From an uncultured Blautia sp. (GTDB taxonomy: Bacteria > Bacillota > Clostridia > Lachnospirales > Lachnospiraceae): DNA of 64,000 nt. The DNA lies in assembly GCF_947654165.1 (NCBI RefSeq), contig NZ_CANTKB010000005.1:62001-126000 (forward strand), read 5' to 3'. Made by a program: the position numbers and the translations under genes. Below are positions 7,739-16,330 of the stretch, piece by piece; the stretch's first letter is position 1, and every line of letters starts with the position of its first letter. A model generated the notes under the pieces. It made no database searches, was not told the DNA's origin, and saw only the letters and a program-made list of their open reading frames with translations.

Positions 7739-9535
7739 ATGGCTGATTTTATGATCCGCTTTTTTATCTGCAACGCACTGCTCTGCGGTATCATAGGTAT
7801 TCTTTTGCTCATGAAACACATTTTAAAAAATTGCTTATCCAGCCGTATGCAGTATAACCTATGGTTTCTGTTTCTTGGACTTTTAACAGTACCATTTTTA
7901 CCGTTACGCTTTTTCAAGTCATCAGAAATATTTGTATGGTTTAAAAATCTGAACCTTATCCACTCTTCCCAGGCACGGACTGCCGTAGATCAGACGTTTC
8001 AGGCTAATATTGCTGACACTCAAAACTGGATGGAAAATTTTGCCCTTTCCGTAAATAGACGAATACCATCTATAACCGGCTATCTGTTATTTATACTTTG
8101 GGTATCAGGTATCATTGTCATGCTGATTTTAGCAATCCGATCTGCCATCCAATTATATACTCTCAAAAAATCCGCCTTGCCTCTGCAAAGTCAAAAGATC
8201 CCAAAATTATATCATCGCTGTCTAAGTGACACAGGTATTACAAAAAATATCCCAATATACAGCACCGCTTATTTAAAATCTCCTGTCATTGTTGGTTTTT
8301 TTAAACCGTGTATTTATCTTCCTATTCATCTTATATCGGATGATAATGAAATGGACATCAGGTATATGCTCTTACACGAACTGCAGCACTATAGACACAA
8401 AGATGGGATTGCAAACTATCTGATGAACCTTGCCGGAATTGTTTACTGGTTTAATCCGCTTGTCTGGTATGCACTGAAAGAAATGCGTGGTGACCGGGAA
8501 GTTGCCTGTGACACCTCTGTTTTGAAGTTGTTGGAAATCGAAGATTATGTGGCTTATGGAAATACGTTGATTAACTTTGCCGAAAAGCTTTCTCTGACTC
8601 CGTTTCCCTTTTCCTCCGGCATCAGCGGAAATATGAAACAGATGAAACGAAGAATTTTAAACATTGTTTCTTACGAAAGACCAACCTTTCGGAAAAAACT
8701 AAAAAGCATCACTGCTTTTCTGATGATAACTGTTATGCTCTTTTCTCTTACACCACTTGTTTCTACTTATGCAGCGGATAAAAATCACTATCAGTGGAAC
8801 ACTTCCTCCAAAAACTGTTCCCAAATAGATCTTAGCAATTACTTCGGAAAATATAAAGGCAGTTTTGTGTTATATGATTCAAAAAATGACAATTGGAAGA
8901 TTCATGATATGGAACGTGCAGCCTTACGGGTTTCCCCAGATTCTACCTACAAGATATATAATGCTTTGTTTGGATTGGAAGAGAACATCATTACCCCTGA
9001 AAACTCTTTTATGAACTGGAATGGAATCCAATATCCTTTTAAGGCATGGAATTCGGATCAGACTTTAACGTCAGCTATGAGTGCTTCGGTCAACTGGTAT
9101 TTCCAATCCATTGATGAGCAACTTGGAAAAAAATCCATTCAGAACTATCTGCATAAAATCGGATACGGAAATGAAGATATAGGCAATGACTGTTCTTCCT
9201 GCTGGATGGAATCTTCTCTGAAAATTTCCCCAATAGAACAGGTGGAACTTCTAAGCCGCTTGCAGAATCACAGCTTAGAATTGGACACAGAAAATGTGAA
9301 AGCCGTAAAAGATGCTATCCACATCTCCTCCTCTTCCTTCGGAGACTTTTATGGGAAAACTGGGACAGGGCGTGTAAACGGGCAGGACATCAACGGCTGG
9401 TTTATCGGTTTCGTAGAAAATTCAGATAGTACATATTTTTTTGCCACCAACATTCAACATGAAAAGCAAACTACAGGTGGAAAGGCGGCAGAAATTACCG
9501 TATCCATTTTATCTGACTTAAATATATGGAAATAA
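7739..9535 (+). CDS. blaR1: BlaR1-type beta-lactam sensor metalloprotease (M56)
   Basis: A 598-residue membrane sensor. The N-terminal part has several membrane segments and the gluzincin motif HELQH (213-217) followed by a downstream Glu, as in M56 peptidases. The C-terminal extracellular penicillin-binding domain has all three active-site boxes: STYK (Ser402-Lys405), SVN (450-452) and KTG (540-542). It should therefore still be acylated by beta-lactams and signal to BlaI. The start at 7739 is 1 nt after the blaI stop, which implies translational coupling; an in-frame ATG further upstream lies within blaI and is not used. Length is normal for the family. Confidence 0.9.
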   Translation: MADFMIRFFICNALLCGIIGILLLMKHILKNCLSSRMQYNLWFLFLGLLTVPFLPLRFFKSSEIFVWFKNLNLIHSSQARTAVDQTFQANIADTQNWMENFALSVNRRIPSITGYLLFILWVSGIIVMLILAIRSAIQLYTLKKSALPLQSQKIPKLYHRCLSDTGITKNIPIYSTAYLKSPVIVGFFKPCIYLPIHLISDDNEMDIRYMLLHELQHYRHKDGIANYLMNLAGIVYWFNPLVWYALKEMRGDREVACDTSVLKLLEIEDYVAYGNTLINFAEKLSLTPFPFSSGISGNMKQMKRRILNIVSYERPTFRKKLKSITAFLMITVMLFSLTPLVSTYAADKNHYQWNTSSKNCSQIDLSNYFGKYKGSFVLYDSKNDNWKIHDMERAALRVSPDSTYKIYNALFGLEENIITPENSFMNWNGIQYPFKAWNSDQTLTSAMSASVNWYFQSIDEQLGKKSIQNYLHKIGYGNEDIGNDCSSCWMESSLKISPIEQVELLSRLQNHSLELDTENVKAVKDAIHISSSSFGDFYGKTGTGRVNGQDINGWFIGFVENSDSTYFFATNIQHEKQTTGGKAAEITVSILSDLNIWK

Positions 9536-9541
9536 ACAAAA

Positions 9542-9572
9542 GCGGGAAAAAGCCTCACTGGTTCTTTCCCGT
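9542..9572 (+). terminator. Hairpin after blaR1
   Basis: A 7-bp stem (CGGGAAA at 9543-9549 with TTTCCCG at 9565-9571). The tail is AT-rich but not a clean T-run, so termination may be partial. Confidence 0.5.
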
Positions 9573-9587
9573 AAATAAATAGTTTTC

Positions 9588-9650
9588 TTACCATGCTGGT
9601 TCATCATCAGAATAGCCCGTTTTCAATTCGATATACATTAAATCTTTCAT
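9588..9650 (-). CDS. 20-residue ORF, probable remnant
   Basis: A 20-codon frame (MKDLMYIELKTGYSDDEPAW) with GGGGAG upstream. It resembles the first residues of a family of small hypothetical proteins that continue past this motif, so it is more likely a truncated end than a functional peptide. That resemblance is from memory and unverified. It follows the 27-residue ORF closely. Confidence 0.3.
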   Translation of the reverse strand: MKDLMYIELKTGYSDDEPAW

Positions 9651-9658
9651 CAATTCTA

Positions 9659-9742
9659 TCACTCCCCAAACTCAATATTCTTCGCATTACTAAGATTTAT
9701 CTTTTGAATGTAAAATAATATGTTCTTTTTTAATTTATCCAT
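9659..9742 (-). CDS. 27-residue ORF
   Basis: A 27-codon lysine- and asparagine-rich frame beginning MDKLKKNILFYIQ with an AGGAG site 6-7 nt upstream. It lies just before the 20-codon ORF, whose ribosome site overlaps its end. No family was recognised. The rest of 9743-9878 holds no gene; it contains an imperfect dyad around 9780-9813 (CTGCG ... CGCAG) that may belong to the adjacent mobile element. Confidence 0.3.
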   Translation of the reverse strand: MDKLKKNILFYIQKINLSNAKNIEFGE

Positions 9743-9878
9743 AATTTACTCCTTTGCAAATTCTGATTGAACAAAATCGCTGCGCGATGGCCTGCCAAGG
9801 CTGTGTCGCAGTTTTTCTATTCCTAAATTAAAAAGCAGTGTTTCCTGATTACTACTGATTTTACACGGAGGATTTACT

Positions 9879-10626
9879 ATGTACGAAAAATATTTACTAC
9901 AGCTTGAGGAGGCTGGAAAAATCCGCAACCTTAAAGAGCGTTCTATTAACTGCTACAAAAACTATGTTTCTTATTTCCTTAACTACATGGGAAAGAACCC
10001 GGAAGAACTTACCTGTCAGGATGTCAGGGACTTTCTTCCTGCCAAAAAAGACAATGGTCTGAAGGCAACCACATCGAATCTTTATAATTCAGCCATCCGC
10101 TTTTTTTGCCGAAATGTACTTTACATTCTTTGGGATGATATCACGGTTCCGTGCATGCTGATAGAGCACAAACTCCCTGTCGTACTTTCTGTTGATGAAA
10201 TTGACCGGCTTCTTAATGCTACGGATGACTTGAAATATAAAACCATGTTCGCCACCATGTATTCTTCCGGAATGCGTGTCTCCGAGGTGATCCATCTTCA
10301 TTATGGGGACATCTCCCGCACTAACATGCAGATCCATATCCGGGATGCCAAAAACCGGATGGATCGTTATACCATTCTGTCTAAAAGGAATCTTGCGCTT
10401 CTTACAGAATACTGGTTTGCATGTGGAAAACCACGTGATATTCTTTTCCCGAATAAATTTACAGGGGGAATACCTTACAGTTTCTTCCGTGGAACAGCGA
10501 AATATTCAGACACTATTGGGACACCGTGATCCGAAATCTGCCGAGGTTTATCTTCATGTTAGCAACAAATCCCTTATGGGCATTCGCAGTCCTTTTGACA
10601 GAAAGGATGGTACAGCCAATGGATAA
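9879..10626 (+). pseudogene. Tyrosine recombinase/integrase, internally deleted and frameshifted
   Basis: The N-terminal SAM-like domain (SINCYKNYVSYFLNYMG) and the start of the catalytic domain with the first active Arg (SSGMRVSEVIHL) read from 9879. Near 10480 the frame changes and the sequence jumps to the C-terminal box LLGHRDPKSAEVYLHVS, which holds the late His and the nucleophile Tyr. The stretch that should carry the H-x-x-R motif is missing, so the enzyme cannot be active. The start has a GGAGG site. The stop at 10624-10626 overlaps the start of the transposase remnant. Confidence 0.8.
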
Positions 10627-10801
10627 GCCCACAGTACAGGATATTTTCACCGTTTTTATCCGGCATACCTTGATCAGTATGCACCTTCCCCTGTACAGGC
10701 AAAGGCTGCACACAACATCATGAACTGTAAGACCGGTGCCTATGGTTCGAATGTATGTGTATGTGAGGATTGTGGTGCCATACAGATTCATTATTATACT
10801 T
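10619..10801 (+). pseudogene. IS91-family transposase, N-terminal remnant
   Basis: After MDKPTVQDIF, a one-base slip leads to the frame HRFYPAYLDQYAPSPVQAKA, then NVCVCEDCGAIQIHYY. This matches the N-terminal zinc-binding domain of IS91/IS801-type (HUH) transposases, in which paired cysteines precede a conserved CRNRHCP box. Here it stops just before that box. About 60 residues remain of about 400. Confidence 0.65.
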
Positions 10802-11174
10802 AATTCCTTCTTTCTGCATTTCGGAACGGATGGATTCAAGATCCGGCATTTCCATAATGCTAAAATAAGAATCGATTTCTTTTGACGGAATTTTTGCCGG
10901 GTCGCTTATGGTGATTTTGGTTTGCTTAAACAGATCGGTTACATCTTCTACCTGATTAACAGTGCCGTCACCATCACCACCAGCAAATGTTGCATTTTTT
11001 TCAAGCCACGCCATCATTTCATGGTCTAACCACCCCATTTCCATGGCTTCTCCTGTCACTTTGCCAGACAAGATTTCCTTTACTCGTTCCTCAGGAGTGG
11101 GTAAGCTGTTTCCAGTTTTACTGCAAGCGGCTAAGCACCATGATAAGTGCAAAAAGTCTTGTGCTTTTTTTCAT
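10802..11174 (-). pseudogene. Lipoprotein gene, frameshifted and 3'-truncated
   Basis: The ATG at 11174, with an AGGAG site, starts a signal peptide (MKKSTRLFALIMVL). One base is lost before the lipobox LAACSKTGN, which reads in another frame. The mature part (PTPEERVKEILSGKVTG, then GDGDGTVNQVEDVTDLF) is not from a family I recognise. The coding sequence runs into the IS91 remnant near 10801 and loses its C-terminus. The element probably inserted here or deleted across this gene. Confidence 0.6.
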
Positions 11175-11320
11175 GATAGAATCTCCTGTTCTACATTTAG
11201 TATAGCCGATAGCTCAAAAAATAAAAATCGAGAAAAATTACAGAACATGACAGTTTTGTAATCTTTCTCAAAATGTTATATTTTACCTTGCGGTATAAGT
11301 TGTCCATCTGGAAGACATAT

Positions 11321-11366
11321 AAAAAACGATCCGCCTTAAATTCATTCAAATTTAAGACGAACTGTT
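11321..11366. terminator. Bidirectional terminator downstream of deoC
   Basis: An 11-bp stem (CGCCTTAAATT 11332-11342 with AATTTAAGACG 11349-11359) has T-runs on both sides: TTTTTT on the minus strand at 11326-11321 and TTTTT on the plus strand from 11364. It ends deoC transcription. Confidence 0.8.
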
Positions 11367-11387
11367 TTTCCTTAATTTTATCCTATC

Positions 11388-12056
11388 TTAATACCCTGTT
11401 CCTGTATCTGCATTTTTTACAAGCTTTATTATTCTGCTTGTACCGAGCCTGTCTGCCCCAAGCTCCAGAAATCTTCTGGCATCATCCAGCGAAGAAATCC
11501 CTCCCGCTGCCTTTACCTTTACATCTGCCCCAACGTGTTTTCTCATAAGATCCACATCTTCAAAGGTTGCGCCTGCAGTGGAAAATCCTGTAGACGTTTT
11601 AATATACTCTGCACCTGTTTTCGTTACGATTTCACACATCAATATTTTCTCTTCCTCTGTAAGAAGGCAGGTCTCAATGATGACTTTTAAGATTTTCCCG
11701 CCGCATACTTCATGGATTGCACGGATCTCTTCCTCGATTTCTGATAATCTCCGGTCTTTTAAATCACCAATGTTAATGACCATATCAATTTCCGCCGCAC
11801 CGTTTGCAATCGCATCCTTTGTTTCAAACACTTTCACGGCAGTTGTACTGTATCCATTTGGGAAACCAATCACTGTACAGATCGGAAGTTTCCCTTCCAC
11901 ATAATCTGTGGCACGTTTTACGAAAGATGCAGGAATACATGCTGAAGCCGTTCCATATTCCATTGCATCGTCCAAAATGGCCTTAATTTCTTCCCAGGTC
12001 GTAGCCTGGCTTAAAAGTGTGTGATCCACTGTTTTTAAAATATCCTGTGTCGTCAT
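11388..12056 (-). CDS. deoC: Deoxyribose-phosphate aldolase
   Basis: Splits 2-deoxyribose 5-phosphate into glyceraldehyde 3-phosphate and acetaldehyde in deoxynucleoside breakdown. The protein has 222 residues, normal for the family. The Schiff-base lysine is Lys153 in AEYIKTSTGFS, with the proton-relay Asp91 in EIDMVINIG and a second active Lys in KVKAAGGI. It stands alone: no nucleoside phosphorylase, phosphopentomutase or regulator is adjacent. The start has an AGGAG site. Confidence 0.93.
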   Translation of the reverse strand: MTTQDILKTVDHTLLSQATTWEEIKAILDDAMEYGTASACIPASFVKRATDYVEGKLPICTVIGFPNGYSTTAVKVFETKDAIANGAAEIDMVINIGDLKDRRLSEIEEEIRAIHEVCGGKILKVIIETCLLTEEEKILMCEIVTKTGAEYIKTSTGFSTAGATFEDVDLMRKHVGADVKVKAAGGISSLDDARRFLELGADRLGTSRIIKLVKNADTGTGY

Positions 12057-12078
12057 AATTTTCTCCTTTTTTGTTCTT

Positions 12079-12575
12079 CTAAAGATGCCAGGTATCCTTC
12101 AAAGTTCCTAGATATGGTTTTAACACTAACAGAATTTCTGATTTTCTCTTTCGGCCTGTCCATCCACAACTTCTGTTTATTTTGGGGATAAATTGATTCA
12201 ATCGTGTTTGCTCCGATTTGCAACTCCATATGCTACGTTTGTAATAACCTTTTCCCCAAGCGGATAAATACATAGAAAAATAGAGTTCATGTTCTCTAAC
12301 TGCCAAAAAATATACGACTGTTCCCAGTACAACAATCAAATCAATTAGTATCGTAATGATTGCAAATGGCATCAAAAATTTTTCTTTTTTTATTCCCCAT
12401 TCTGCATATCTTCTTCGCTGTTCTTCTCCATCCTTTCCTCAATAAAACTATCCAGATTTCTATAGTCCTATTGCTGGCAACGAATACTACGGTTGTAAAC
12501 ACTGAGATTGCAGTTTGTGATTTCATAGCCATAAGTACATACATAAATTGTACTATCAAAGTCATCAGACTTCAT
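12079..12575 (-). pseudogene. Degenerate small-protein region with a membrane segment
   Basis: Several short minus-strand frames follow one another. One begins at 12575 (MKSDDFDSTIYVCTYGYE) and hits stops after 35 codons. Another frame reads EEQRRRYAEWGIKKEKF and then a hydrophobic stretch (about 20 residues, IITILIDLIVVLGTVVYFLA) ending at 12079. Frame changes and stops between them suggest a decayed gene or gene pair. An acidic frame ending at 12565 lies just upstream. None was recognised. Confidence 0.35.
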
Positions 12576-12828
12576 CTAAAGAAAAGCTATTATAATTCCT
12601 GCTTTTTTCATCAAAATAATTATCGAATTCCATCAAAACATCATCATCCAAATCAAATTCTCTTGAATGAAAAACTATTTCTAACACGCCCATATTTTAT
12701 TTCCTATTCTCCATGTGTTACTGTTCTACTTTCCTACAGGATTATTTTATCTCATACCATATATTTTGCATATATGATTTTCCATCAGCCCGGCATAAAT
12801 AGTCTGAATTTCGTAATCTCCCCGTGCC

Positions 12829-13072
12829 AGCCTACTTTTTTGTAGACCTAATAGGTTGAGTTTTATATTTTTCTCATATAAGCCTACCTTTTTCTGACCC
12901 GAGTAGGCTAAATTCCTAGATTTCCTCTTTTCAACTAATTTTTCACAAAAAAATATAGGCTAAATTTAGGGAATCTTGCGTAGCAGCCTATTGGGCTCTA
13001 AAATAGGTAGGTCTGATTTCAGAATTTTTTTAAAACCACCTATTTGTGGCTAAAAAATATAGGCTAAAAATC
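12829..13072. repeat. AT-rich spacer with repeated TAGGCTA / TAGCCTA-type motifs
   Basis: At least seven copies or near copies of a short motif occur in both orientations: AGCCTAC (12829), GACCTAATAGGTTGAG (12845), AAGCCTACC (12880), GTAGGCTAAAT (12903), ATATAGGCTAAATTT (12953), AGCCTATTGGGCT (12985), AATAGGTAGGTC (13002), CCACCTATTTGTGG (13036) and ATATAGGCTAAAAATC (13057). There is no gene from 12576 to 13133. Unit spacing is irregular, so this is not a CRISPR array or a simple tandem repeat. Confidence 0.6.
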
Positions 13073-13133
13073 AAAAAACAATATTTTCAACCGAAAAAGC
13101 ATTGAAATACAAGATGCTACACACACCGAATTG

Positions 13134-13173
13134 AAAAAAACAGGGAATATGCTGCTGTATGACATATTCCCTG
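13134..13173 (-). terminator. pgi terminator
   Basis: On the minus strand an 11-bp perfect stem (CAGGGAATATG / CATATTCCCTG) with an 11-nt loop is followed by TTTTTTT. Confidence 0.92.
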
Positions 13174-13186
13174 CCTGAATCCTTTG

Positions 13187-14767
13187 TTAGATATTTAATA
13201 AATCACTATATACCTTCAGTGCTCCATCTGTTTCATGAGCCAGTACGCGTTTCGCCAATACTTTACCAAGCTGTACACCTTCCTGGTCAAAGCTGTTTAA
13301 GTTCCATACAAATCCCTGGAACATGACTTTGTTTTCAAAGTGTGACAGAAGGGCACCAAGTGCACCTGGAGTTAGTTTCTCTCCGATGATAATGCTGGAT
13401 GGGCGGCCGCCTTCAAACTTCTTATTGCGGTTTTCATCGTCTTTTCCACATGCAAATGCAACAATCTGTGCTGCCACATTAGCACAGAGTTTCTGCTGGC
13501 TTGTACTTCCCTGGATCACAACATCCTGATCCATCTGGTTGTTCTTGAAGCCAACAAACTGAAGCGGAACAATATCGGTTCCCTGATGCAGCAACTGATA
13601 GAAAGAGTGCTGACCGTTGGTTCCCGGTTCACCAAAGATAACCGGACCTGTCTGATAGTTTACAGGTTCTCCGAAACGGTTTACGGATTTTCCGTTGGAT
13701 TCCATATCAAGCTGCTGTAAATGTGCCGGGAAACGGCTCAGTGCCTGAGAATACGGAAGAACGGCTGTATCCAGATATCCCAGTACATTACGCTCATATA
13801 CACCGATGACAGCGTCAAGCATAGCCGGATTCTTTAACAGATCTTTCTCCGTTGCAAGCTTATCTTCTTCTGCTGCACCGGCAAGGAACTGTGCAAATAC
13901 TTCCGGTCCAAAAGCAAGAGAAAGGACAGCCCCGCCTACTGCTGATGTGGAAGAATAACGTCCGCCGATGTAATCATCCATAAAGAAAGCTGCCAGATAA
14001 TCGTCGCTCTGTGCCAGAGGAGATGTCTCGCTGGTAACGGCGATCATATGTTTTGACGGATCAAGACCGGCTTTTTTCAGTGCATCTTTTACAAAGGATT
14101 CATTGGTCAGTGTTTCCAATGTTGTACCTGATTTGGAAACCAGAACAAAGATTGAATGTGCAACATCAACTTTGCTTAACACGCCGGACGCATCATCCGG
14201 GTCTACATTGCTGATAAATTCTGCTTTCATTTTCAGTGTATTGTTTGCCTTTGCCCAGTTTTCCAAAGCTATGTAAATAGCACGAGGTCCAAGATCACTT
14301 CCGCCGATGCCGATCTGAACAACCGTTGTAAATTTTTCGCCTGCCGCATTGGTAATCTCACCTGCATGAACCTTATTTGCAAACTCGGCAATCTTTGTCT
14401 GCTGTTCTACATAGAAAGCACGTTTGTCCACACCATCTGCCACGACCGCTTCTCCCAACTGTCCGCGGGTAAGCTGATGGAGAACCAGACGTTTTTCACC
14501 GGTATTAATCATTTCTCCATTATAAAGAGCTTCATATTTTTCTGTAAGCTGTGCTTCTTCTGCTAATTTTGCAAGGATGTCCAGAATATTGTCATCTACC
14601 TGCTTTGCCCCGTAATTATATACAAGACCTTCTGCCATCGGCACACTGTATTTCTTTACACGTTCTGCACCATTTTCTCCTGACATTGCTTCGGCAAGCT
14701 GAACTTTCCCTGCTTCTTGAAGTTCCTTGTAGGAAGCTAATGTATCCAAATTGTTCCAAGTAACCAT
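13187..14767 (-). CDS. pgi: Glucose-6-phosphate isomerase
   Basis: Interconverts glucose 6-phosphate and fructose 6-phosphate. The 526-residue protein carries the SIS-domain phosphate site (GIGGSDLGPRA), VSKSGTTLET, the family signature region GGRYSSTSAVGG, and active-site residues in EPGTNGQHSFYQLLHQG and VWNLNSFDQEGVQLGK. Length is close to the long (E. coli-like) form. The start was set at 14767 because AGGAGG lies 8 nt upstream; an in-frame ATG at 14821 is upstream of that site and falls just at the predicted transcription start. It is a single-gene transcript with its own promoter and terminator. Confidence 0.95.
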   Translation of the reverse strand: MVTWNNLDTLASYKELQEAGKVQLAEAMSGENGAERVKKYSVPMAEGLVYNYGAKQVDDNILDILAKLAEEAQLTEKYEALYNGEMINTGEKRLVLHQLTRGQLGEAVVADGVDKRAFYVEQQTKIAEFANKVHAGEITNAAGEKFTTVVQIGIGGSDLGPRAIYIALENWAKANNTLKMKAEFISNVDPDDASGVLSKVDVAHSIFVLVSKSGTTLETLTNESFVKDALKKAGLDPSKHMIAVTSETSPLAQSDDYLAAFFMDDYIGGRYSSTSAVGGAVLSLAFGPEVFAQFLAGAAEEDKLATEKDLLKNPAMLDAVIGVYERNVLGYLDTAVLPYSQALSRFPAHLQQLDMESNGKSVNRFGEPVNYQTGPVIFGEPGTNGQHSFYQLLHQGTDIVPLQFVGFKNNQMDQDVVIQGSTSQQKLCANVAAQIVAFACGKDDENRNKKFEGGRPSSIIIGEKLTPGALGALLSHFENKVMFQGFVWNLNSFDQEGVQLGKVLAKRVLAHETDGALKVYSDLLNI

Positions 14768-14786
14768 ATCAGATTCCTCCTCATTT

Positions 14787-14855
14787 CGAAAGTGTTTCTG
14801 CACTTTCGTTCTGTATTTCACAAAAGATTATACTATTAAACTGCTCTAAATTCAA
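14787..14855 (-). promoter_or_regulatory. pgi promoter and 5' UTR hairpin
   Basis: Minus strand: TTGAAT (14855-14850), a 17-bp spacer and TATAAT (14832-14827). Between promoter and ribosome site the leader forms an 8-bp perfect hairpin (CGAAAGTG, loop CAGAAA, CACTTTCG; 14808-14787) ending 6 nt before AGGAGG. It may stabilise the message or modulate translation; it has no T-run. Confidence 0.75.
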
Positions 14856-14890
14856 GTATCTCCCATGGAAACTCTGTAAATAGAATGGAA

Positions 14891-15310
14891 TCATGTATGG
14901 TCTTCTTCCGTGCGGATAAGATCCGCAAGTGTTTTCCCGTCAAAATAGTCATTGACAATCTGATAAAACTCGACCCATATTGGATAGGTACGACACTGGG
15001 CTGCCCGTTGGCAAGGTGCTGCTTCTTTTCCCAGGCATGCCACCGGTGCCAGATCTCCTTCTGTCAGTCTTAAAATATCACCAAGCTTACAGTCTTTTGG
15101 TTCTTTGATCAGGCGATATCCTCCGCCTTTTCCCTGTACGCCCTCAATATAGCCATGCTGTGTTAATACAGGAAGGATTCTTTCCAGGTATTTAAGGGAA
15201 ATTCCCTGTCTTTGGGCAACCTCCTTCATGGGTACATACTTTTTATCTGTATGTTCTGCAATATCTGCCAATACACGAAGTGCATATCTGCCTCTTGTTG
15301 AAATCATCAT
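14891..15310 (-). CDS. Rrf2-family transcriptional regulator (IscR/CymR-like)
   Basis: A 139-residue winged-helix regulator with the Rrf2 signature (STRGRYALRVLADIAEH, then ISLKYLERILPVLTQHGYI and VQGKGGGYRL). Three cysteines follow in the order C-x7-C-x5-C (VACLGKEAAPCQRAAQC). This is close to the IscR cluster site, so an iron-sulfur cluster or thiol sensing is possible. It sits just downstream of cysK and metY with its own promoter. Two identical-spaced palindromes at the metY promoter are plausible targets, giving a CymR-like role in cysteine/sulfur control. The start has GGAGG 9 nt upstream; the second codon is also ATG. Confidence 0.88.
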   Translation of the reverse strand: MMISTRGRYALRVLADIAEHTDKKYVPMKEVAQRQGISLKYLERILPVLTQHGYIEGVQGKGGGYRLIKEPKDCKLGDILRLTEGDLAPVACLGKEAAPCQRAAQCRTYPIWVEFYQIVNDYFDGKTLADLIRTEEDHT

Positions 15311-15335
15311 AATCTCGAGCCTCCTTTGTCTGTAA

Positions 15336-15365
15336 ATTATACAATAACATAGACAGGGATAGCAA
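15336..15365 (-). promoter_or_regulatory. Promoter of the Rrf2 regulator gene
   Basis: Minus strand: TTGCTA (15365-15360), an 18-bp spacer and TATAAT (15341-15336), 25 nt before the gene and within the gap after cysK. Confidence 0.65.
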
Positions 15366-15393
15366 GGAAGGCTGCAATTTTCTCATCAGAATC

Positions 15394-16326
15394 CTAATCC
15401 GAGAATAGCGGCGTAGATAAATATCGGTCTCCGGTGTCAGGCAGGAGAACTACAATGGTTTTTCCTTCATTCTCAGGAAGCTTTGCCAGCTCGATTGCAG
15501 CAAAGGCCGCAGCTCCTGAAGATATCCCAACGAGAATTCCTTCTTTTTCTCCAATCTTCTTTCCTGTTGCAAAGGCGTCCTGGTCTGCTACAGGAATAAT
15601 ACCATCGTAAATTCCGGTATTCAATACATCCGGAACAAAGCCCGCTCCGATTCCCTGTATTTTATGAGGACCTGCTGTCCCTGACGATAATACTGGAGAA
15701 GATGCAGGTTCTACTGCTATAATCCGGATGTTTGGATTCTTAGATTTCAGATATTCTCCGACACCTGTAATCGTACCGCCGGTACCTACACCTGCAACAA
15801 AAATGTCTACACGTCCCTTAGTATCCCGATATATTTCAGGACCTGTATGCTCTCTGTGAGTTTTTGGATTTGCAGGATTTTCAAACTGTCCGGGAAGAAA
15901 ACTGTCCGGGAGTGTTTCTGCAAGTTCTCTGGCTTTTGCGATGGCTCCTTTCATGCCTTTGCTTCCTTCTGTAAGAACCAACTGGGCACCGTAAGCTTTC
16001 ATAAGCCGTCTCCGCTCCACAGACATGGTTTCCGGCATTACAACAATCATACGATAGCCCTTTGCCGCTGCCACAGAAGCCAGACCGATTCCTGTATTCC
16101 CGGAAGTTGGTTCAATGATAACGGATCCCTGTCTCAGCTTTCCTGATTTTTCAGCCTCTTCGATCATTGCTTTTGCCACCCGGTCTTTCACAGATCCTGA
16201 AGGATTGAGATATTCCAATTTTGCTATGACTTTTGCCTTTAAAGCATATTCCTTTTCTATATGTATCAGCTCCAGAAGCGGTGTATTTCCTATCAACTGA
16301 TCCACGGATGTATAAATCTCTGACAT
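15394..16326 (-). CDS. cysK: Cysteine synthase (O-acetylserine sulfhydrylase)
   Basis: Makes cysteine from O-acetylserine and sulfide, using PLP. In this 310-residue protein the PLP lysine is in NPSGSVKDRVA, the substrate loop reads PTSGNTGIGLA, the phosphate-binding loop is GVGTGGTITGVG, and ISSGAA is near the end. It is 4 nt downstream of metY, with its AGGAGG inside the end of that gene, so the two are co-transcribed and translationally coupled. Together they assimilate sulfide through both acetylserine and acetylhomoserine. Confidence 0.94.
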   Translation of the reverse strand: MSEIYTSVDQLIGNTPLLELIHIEKEYALKAKVIAKLEYLNPSGSVKDRVAKAMIEEAEKSGKLRQGSVIIEPTSGNTGIGLASVAAAKGYRMIVVMPETMSVERRRLMKAYGAQLVLTEGSKGMKGAIAKARELAETLPDSFLPGQFENPANPKTHREHTGPEIYRDTKGRVDIFVAGVGTGGTITGVGEYLKSKNPNIRIIAVEPASSPVLSSGTAGPHKIQGIGAGFVPDVLNTGIYDGIIPVADQDAFATGKKIGEKEGILVGISSGAAAFAAIELAKLPENEGKTIVVLLPDTGDRYLSTPLFSD

Positions 16327-16330
16327 ATGT

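Larger units (their letters stand above)
9879..10801 (+). mobile_element. Decayed integrase + IS91-type transposase unit
   Basis: A tyrosine recombinase gene whose stop overlaps the start of an IS91-type transposase remnant (ATGGATAA, 10619-10626) is a known paired arrangement in Firmicutes. Both genes are broken, and the unit ends abruptly near 10801 against a lipoprotein gene read from the other strand. Element ends were not identified. Confidence 0.6.

Noticed and set aside
9780..9813. Dyad near the integrase as a defined attachment or IS end site.
   Set aside because: The arms are short and imperfect and there is no second copy near 10801 to pair with, so no element end is claimed.
12829..13072. 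CRISPR array or tandem-repeat interpretation of the TAGGCTA cluster.
   Set aside because: Units are only 7-9 bp, occur in both orientations, and have no constant spacer length; no cas genes are present.
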